NCBI GenBank assembly: GCA_015501075.1
Contig: JADNYJ010000050.1
Span: 1-64,000, forward strand
DNA length: 64,000 nucleotides
DNA from: Gymnopilus junonius
Taxonomy: Eukaryota > Basidiomycota > Agaricomycetes > Agaricales > Galerinaceae
Direction: 5' to 3'
Shown here: piece by piece, positions 57,970 through 64,000 of the stretch
How positions within the stretch are numbered: position 1 is the first letter of the stretch
How the letters are laid out: each line of letters starts with the position of its first letter
The notes under the pieces: generated by a model
What the model was told of the DNA's origin: nothing
What the model saw: only the letters and a program-made list of their open reading frames with translations
Databases searched by the model: none
Position numbers and translations under genes: made by a program

Positions 57970-59562
57970 TTAGGTGGCATTCCAGAATCTGTCATCAAGC
58001 ACGCACTCCCTCGCCATTTCGATCTGGGAAACTGGCGTCAGTGTAATTTTTGGACCTTGGACAAGATTCGCAAACCTGCTCATCTGTCTTGCATACTAAG
58101 ATCCGTTTCGTGCGCCCTTTAATCTCTTGGCCGACGGTAGAGATGTCCACCACTGCGGCATGGTCTTCACTAGCTGTATTATTCTTATCTTCTCTGACTG
58201 GTGGATATCCCAGGCATTCTACCTTTTTTCCGATGACACTCCGGAATTGGACACCCCTCTCTCCGATGCCGCCAGCAAACACCAAGGCATCAATTTCTCC
58301 ATCCAGCTTTAAATGATATGCACCAATGTAGTGCAATACCCTGTCAAGGAACAGGTCAAATGCCAATCGAAAAGGTTCCGGGCCTTCACTTCCGGGTCTG
58401 GACTCTCCAGTTCAGCCTTGGAAGTAATGACACCGAAGTCAGTAGTCCCCGTTATCGCCTTCCAACCAGCTTTTCGATTAAGAATATCCTCTGCCTGGAA
58501 ATATTTGAGCAAATCGTCTACAGCAGCAACGTGTCTCACAGACTCACCATCGTGACGCCAACATGAGCGGCCATACTCGGATCGTGTGTTATTCGCCCTG
58601 CCTTGTTGGTATAGTGGAAGATCAGACTGGGGTCGATTGCGCCTGAACGAGTAGCTCCGGGTAGTCCATTCAGAGGGGTGAGTCCCATGGTGGTATCGAG
58701 GCTTTTTCCATCCTTAACTGCACACGCCGATGCACCGGATCCCAGGTGTAGAAGAATGAGATTAAGAGAACCAGGTGGCTGTAGTGTATCACGGTCACTA
58801 GAGGACAAATTTAGGCAAACTAGGGAATCTCACCTTGCCAAGAAACTCGGATACAGCACGAAGAACAAAACTATCTACAGGGAATATTAAGAAAAAATCA
58901 ACTTATAGCAGTGTATGAGCTACTCACAGCTCAAGCCATGGAAACCGTATTTCTTGAGACCTCGCTTTTTAGCGATTTCTTGATTAATTGCGTAGCTGGA
59001 TATATGGGAGGGTATAGAGCGATGGAAAGAGGTGTCAAAATATGCGACAGATTTGGCGCTTGGGAGAGCAGAGATACAAGCTTTGATGACAGAGAGTGCT
59101 GCGCCGTTGTGCCTTTTTTTATAAAGAGGGGTTCATGAGCAAAGGACAGATGCGTGGAAGGGGAGAGTAAATACAAGGGGCAAGGTCGGATAGCTTCTCT
59201 ATATGTTCATACGATTCCTCATTGATTTCGACAGGCTCAAGATAATCACCACCGTGCACTACACGGTGGCAGATATAGACAATGCGGCCTTCGTTTATAG
59301 AAGCTTGTGAGCGAAGGGCCTCTAGAAAGTGGGAGAATGCGGTGTTATGGTCCTTTATCGAGTCAATGGGTACATCCACGGCCTTGTGATGATCAGAAGC
59401 GAGATGAAAGGAGAACTTTGCAGGAGGTGCAGAGATAGAGGTTATAGAAGAGGTTAAGAGCAGGGCGACGGGCAGAGCGGCAGAGGTGGGATCTCTCTGG
59501 TAGAGAGATATCTTGAGGGAAGAGGAGCCGGCATTGAGAGAGAGAACGAGATCTGCAGCCAT
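57970..59562 (-). CDS. ACK1: Acetate kinase
   Basis: The enzyme interconverts acetyl phosphate plus ADP and acetate plus ATP. The ASKHA fold starts [93 protein letters not shown] and [14 protein letters not shown] are the family signatures, including the catalytic Asp in YFDTSFH and the Arg in GATRSG. The end is [17 protein letters not shown]. About eight introns are needed. The gene is divergent from phosphoketolase, which makes its substrate, so the pair forms a two-gene catabolic module. Confidence 0.95.
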
Positions 59563-59839
59563 GAGGAACCATTTCTGTGAAAGCGATGCTACGCAATGAA
59601 ATAGTGAACGAGAAAACGAAATTGAAAGGAGATCTCGTATTCCAGAACGCGCTGCAACCTAGACTCCTGGGTACAGCCTGGAATTTTTTGAGAGAAACAT
59701 ATGGCACCGCAATCATAATCCTCCTTATACGGAAAGAGCCTAGATTTGGTCCAAAAATAGCTCTATCTTCATCCTTCAGCTCAGTATATAATCTCCTCTT
59801 TGTTGCCAGAAATGCTCCCAACAATTCCTCTCATCGATA
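59563..59839. promoter_or_regulatory. Shared promoter region of acetate kinase and phosphoketolase
   Basis: Only 277 bp separate the divergent start codons, so both genes may be co-regulated from here. A TATATAA-like sequence (agtatataatctcc, about 59783-59796) is well placed for phosphoketolase. No specific regulator site is recognised. Confidence 0.55.
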
Positions 59840-62764
59840 ATGCCTGCTCAGCTTATTTCTCAACCAAACCCACCTCCAGACCCCTCTCTGCTCCCAGACA
59901 GTGTTCTTGACTATGCAGTCAAGCTCAACACCACCAACTTCCTCAGTCCGGAGGAGCTCAGTGCTGTCAAGCAGTTCCGCAGGGCTGCAGATTATATTGC
60001 TGCAGGTAGATTTGCTTCTCTCTCCTTATTTCGTTGTCTCATCTCCATTACTAGCAATGATCTTCCTCAACGACAATGTTCTCCTCGAGGAAAAGATCAC
60101 CCATGACCAAATCAAGCCCCGTCTTCTCGGCCATTGGGGCACTTGCCCTGGTCTTATCATGGTCTACGCTCACCTCAACAGAATCATCAGGAAGACCGGA
60201 CTCGATGCCCTTTATGTAGTCGGACCAGGTAATGCACGCCTCACTTGTGTAGAACGCAATTAGCTGATGCATCTTGAATCCAGGCCACGGTGCACCAGCC
60301 ATCCTTTCTTGTCTGTGGTTGGAAGACTCCCTCGGCACATTTTTGCCTGATTATCCTCGCGATCGTCTTGGACTCAAAAGACTTATTTCCAGGTTCAGCG
60401 TACCTGGAGGATTCCCTAGGTAACTTGCCCCTCATACTTCCTCGTCGTTTCGAATATTAACCATCTTACGTTATTCTAGCCACATAAACGCAGAAACACC
60501 TGGTGCAATTCACGAAGGAGGCGAACTTGGATATGCTCTTAGCGTCTCTTTTGGTGCCGTCATGGATAACCCGGATCTCGTCGTGGCCTGCATCGTAGGA
60601 GATGGCGAAGCCGAAACCGGCCCCACTGCTACCGCTTGGCACGCGTACAAATACATTGATCCAGCTGAATCAGGAGCAGTACTTCCGATTCTCCATGTCA
60701 ATGGTTTCAAGATTTCCGAGAGGACCATCTTTGGCGTCATGGATGATAAGGAAATAACAGCTCTCTTCACGTATGTTTCATTTTTTCCGTCAATACGCCG
60801 CCTACCAATTATTCATATGATATTGTCCTTCATAGTGGATATGGATATCAAGTTCGCATAGTCTCTGATCTCCCCAATCTCGACAATGACCTGGCTGCCT
60901 CAATCGAATGGGCCCTTGCTGAAATCAAGAAAATCCAGCATGCAGCCCGCACCGGAAACCCCATTGCTAAGCCCAGGTGGCCAATGATCGTTCTTCGAAC
61001 ACCCAAGGGACTTTCAGGACCAAAGGTTGTTCACGGAGAGTTTGTGGAAGGTTCTTTCCACTCTCATCAAGTTCCACTTCCTCTCGCCAAAACTTCCGAT
61101 GACGAGTTGAACTCGTTGCAGGACTGGCTATCATCCTATAAACCTGAAGAACTCTTCACAAAAGAGGGTGCTCCTGTTGACGCAGTGCTTAGCATCATTC
61201 CGGAGGTCAACTCGAAGAAACTCGGCCAACGGAAGGAGAGTTACGCCGCTTACAAACCACTTATAACTCCCGAGTGGCAAGACATTTGTGTTACAAAGGG
61301 TAGCCAGGAAAGTTGCATGAAGGCCGTTGGTCGCTTCTTGAAGGAGGTCATCAAAGAGTACGCCTGGGTCCTCTATCATTTTATCATTAACTAACTTATG
61401 TACTACTTTTAGAAACCCTTCATCTTTCCGTATATTCTCTCCTGATGAGCTCGTCTCCAACAAGCTCGATGCCGTGTTCGATGTCACAGGCCGAAACTTC
61501 CAATGGGATATTGCCTCTCGCGCTCAAGGTGGTCGCGTTGTCGAGATTCTCTCAGAACACACATGCCAAGGCATGCTTCAAGGCTACACCTTGACAGGAA
61601 GGACCGGCCTCTTCCCAAGTTATGAGGCCTTTCTTGGAATTGTCCATACAATGATGGTCCAGTATTCGAAGTTCTCAAAAATGGCCGTCGAGACGACCTG
61701 GCGCCAACCTTGTGGATCCCTCAATTACATCGAGACATCGACCTGGACACGGCAGGAACACAACGGCTTCTCGCACCAAAATCCTTCCTTCATTGGTGCT
61801 GTATTGAATCTGAAGCCTAGATTTGCTCGGGTTTATCTCCCTCCTGATGCAAATTGTTTCCTGTCGACGGTGTCGCATTGCTTACGGGCAAAGAACTACG
61901 TCAATTTGATGGTCGGCAGCAAGCAGCCTACACCTGTTTGGCTCTCGCCCGAAGAAGCAGATCAAGTAAGTTACATATTTCCATTTTCCTATACTTTATT
62001 CTGAGACGATTTGCGATAGCATTGCATTGCCGGCGCTTCTGTTTGGAAATTTGCCAGTGTTGATGATGGAGTCGATCCTGATGTGTAAGTTACTCTATGA
62101 CTTACGTCTGCAGATCTTTCTTATCGGTTCTGATGCAGTGTCCTTGTCGGACTTGGAGTAGAAGTGACGTTTGAAGTCATCGCTGCTGCTGCTCTTCTTC
62201 GCAAATATGTCCCCGAACTACGAGTTCGTGTCGTGAACGTCACCGACCTCATGATCCTCGCCAATACCGGCTTGCATCCTCATTCTTTGACTGAGGACGC
62301 GTTTAAGGCTCTTTTCACGGAAGATCGGCCCATTCACTTCAATTATCACGGATATCCAATCGAACTTCAGGGATTACTTTTCGGGCGACCTAATCTAGGC
62401 AGAATCACGATATCAGGATACAGCGAAGAAGGGACCACTACTTCACCTTTCGATGTAAGTGCACCAGCGCCTTCGAACCTGGAAAACATCTGACAAGCTT
62501 TCGTTTAGATGATGATATGCAACCACACAGATCGTTTCAGTGTTGCCATTAATGCAATTCGTGCTGGTGCACGATTCAACAGCAAAGTTGCTGTTGACTC
62601 TCACGAGAAGTGCAGCTATCTTGGGCATCTGAAGCAGAAGGAGAGGGAATATATCTTGGAAAATGGCAAAGGTTTGTCCTCTACCTTTTCTAGGACCTGG
62701 ACAATTACTTACTATACCGCTTCTAGATCACGACCACGTTTTTGATACCCCGGTGTTCAACTAA
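59840..62764 (+). CDS. XFP1: Xylulose-5-phosphate/fructose-6-phosphate phosphoketolase
   Basis: This thiamine-diphosphate enzyme splits xylulose 5-phosphate (or fructose 6-phosphate) with phosphate to acetyl phosphate. Signatures are [40 protein letters not shown], the ThDP/metal motif [116 protein letters not shown] and [20 protein letters not shown]. It ends [12 protein letters not shown], at roughly 800 residues as expected. About nine introns restore one frame. The acetate kinase next door uses its product. Confidence 0.96.
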
Positions 62765-63086
62765 GCAAGAAGCCCTTTCTTTTCGGCCTTATGTTAGATA
62801 TTTGCAATTGTAGATGGACATTCAGAATGTTAACATATGTAACATATGTACTTAAATCTCGATATATTCACATTTTTCAATGTATTTCTTTGCCATCTGA
62901 GATACGTAAGTACACGATAACTAAGATCTCTCAAGATAAGATGTCGATCAGATCAGATCAGATTCAACCTCCGGAGTCAATTTATCAAAAAAGGCTAATA
63001 ATCGTGGGAATAATGCTTTTGACGATGATATAAAGCATGGGGTTGCCCAGGCTCATGCCGCTCTGACCCACCTCCTCTTTTTACCA
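62765..63086. other. Intergenic, nothing recognised
   Basis: Only short frames are present. A GATCA repeat (gatcagatcagatcagatt) occurs near 62946-62964. Confidence 0.4.
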
Positions 63087-64000
63087 ATGTTGAGCACTCA
63101 CGGACCAAGAAGGTGGAGATTAGCCTTATTTTCAATACCAAATTTTATAATTACTATTGGTCATATAGCAGGCTTCAATACGGAGAGATACCTGGATACC
63201 CCGTTGGCTTTACATGGATGGACCGGAAACAACTGTGTGCGAGTGGTGTTCATGCCACCCTTCGGAAGGGTATCCAGGGAAACAAGAAACGTGGGGTTAG
63301 ATCCATTGTACTGTCAGATCCTCTGTACATTAAACCATGAGGTAAATGCAGAACTAATGCTTTTTGTACGTTCTTGTATAGATCAGGAATATACGAAGAT
63401 GACACAGATGACGCAGATCTAGGCGAAGAGTTGTGAGCAAACAATCTCTCCCTTGCTTTTGGTATTGTGGTACTTACCCATCAACGTCAACCACTGTACA
63501 TATGCTGGTGTAGGTGAATCGCGTCCATCAAATAAGTATTTCAAAGGAACACTTTACTCACAACTTTGTAAAACACTTCCAGGTGGCCATAGCGATGGGC
63601 CCTTGGGTACCGGGTCAAAAGGACCACAGACACAGGACCAAAAGTGGAAAGGTGAAAATCTGGCTCTGAAGGTATGTGTCCATTTCTTCAAACAGCCAAA
63701 ATATACAGGGGACAATTAGCCCCTTCCTTCAGAGATCCTTTGAATTGCAGAACCCTATTCGTGTCTTTCGCGGTAGCAAACTCGGTTCGAGATTTGCGCC
63801 TTTAAAAGGGTATTCTGCCTTCCTCTCGTTAAAGATAAGGCTCCTGCTAACTTTTAACAAGATACAGATACGACGGACTGTATACGGTGGCGAATGTGGG
63901 GGGCACCGACTAGTCATACAATCTACTTCGCTGATTTACACCTCGTAGTGCGACATGGTACCCGGAAAGAGTGGATATTTAGTTTGTTTATTCAGATTAG
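63087..64000 (+). CDS. SRA-YDG domain protein, cut by the window end
   Basis: SRA-YDG domains bind methylated or hemimethylated cytosine in DNA. Exon 1 (63087-63112) starts MLSTHGPRR and joins exon 2 (from 63172) as LQYGEIPGYPVGFTWMDRKQ, then LCASGVHATLRKGIQGN and SIVLSGIYEDDTDDADLGEE. Later exons read TYAGVGES, GPQTQDQKWKGENLALK, NPIRVFRGSKLGSRFAPLKG, and a YRYDGLYTVANVG stretch, which is the YDG motif. A short protein starting just before the domain is common in agaricomycetes. The 3' end lies outside the window. No RING or methyltransferase domain is visible in the part present. Confidence 0.82.

Noticed and set aside
57970..62764. Bacterial horizontal transfer of the acetate kinase-phosphoketolase pair
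   Set aside because: Both genes have many short fungal-type introns and the same composition as their neighbours, so recent transfer is not supported; an ancient transfer cannot be judged here.

Overview
The window is nuclear DNA of a filamentous basidiomycete, most likely an agaricomycete mushroom. Genes are closely packed on both strands, most carry several spliceosomal introns of about 50 nt (GT...AG), and the protein set is typical of such fungi. No rRNA, tRNA or CRISPR array was recognised.

Positions 1 to about 16.2 kb are a transposon-rich, gene-poor island. It holds two decayed Ty1/copia elements, one interrupted by a 5'-truncated LINE with a 15-bp target duplication. Next comes an inverted pair of ~507-bp LTRs that encloses a fragment of another copia element on the opposite strand. 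An AT-rich stretch follows with tandem repeats and a 686-bp MITE-like element. A degenerate DIRS-like reverse-transcriptase gene has a minisatellite inside an apparent intron. The island ends in a 2.19-kb fold-back element with two 866-bp arms, whose right end lies 114 bp upstream of an eIF4B-like gene. Many nonsense codons in the retroelements look like CGA to TGA changes, as expected from deamination of methylated CpG.

Positions 16.3 to 64 kb are a compact housekeeping region. In order: eIF4B-like, a Rap/Ras GTPase, the DEAD-box helicase DBP2 with one long intron, an alpha/beta hydrolase, a DDT/PHD chromatin protein, APC10, UBA4/MOCS3, a UBX protein, a PITH-domain protein, a MED25-like protein, a GPI-type surface protein, OLA1, an MMTAG2-like protein, a poly-proline/coiled-coil protein, a MARVEL-like membrane protein, a Ser/Thr-rich single-pass membrane protein, a C2H2 factor, a 1,089-residue disordered protein, a YEATS protein, a GH128 glucanase, the sterol C-14 reductase ERG24, an unknown protein, then acetate kinase and phosphoketolase in a divergent pair, and finally a truncated SRA-YDG gene.

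Acetate kinase and phosphoketolase catalyse consecutive steps (sugar phosphate to acetyl phosphate to acetate plus ATP) and share a 277-bp intergenic promoter region. Several conserved genes are broken by single-base frameshifts, often near short homopolymers. This looks more like assembly error than gene death, so exon joins in those genes are approximate.
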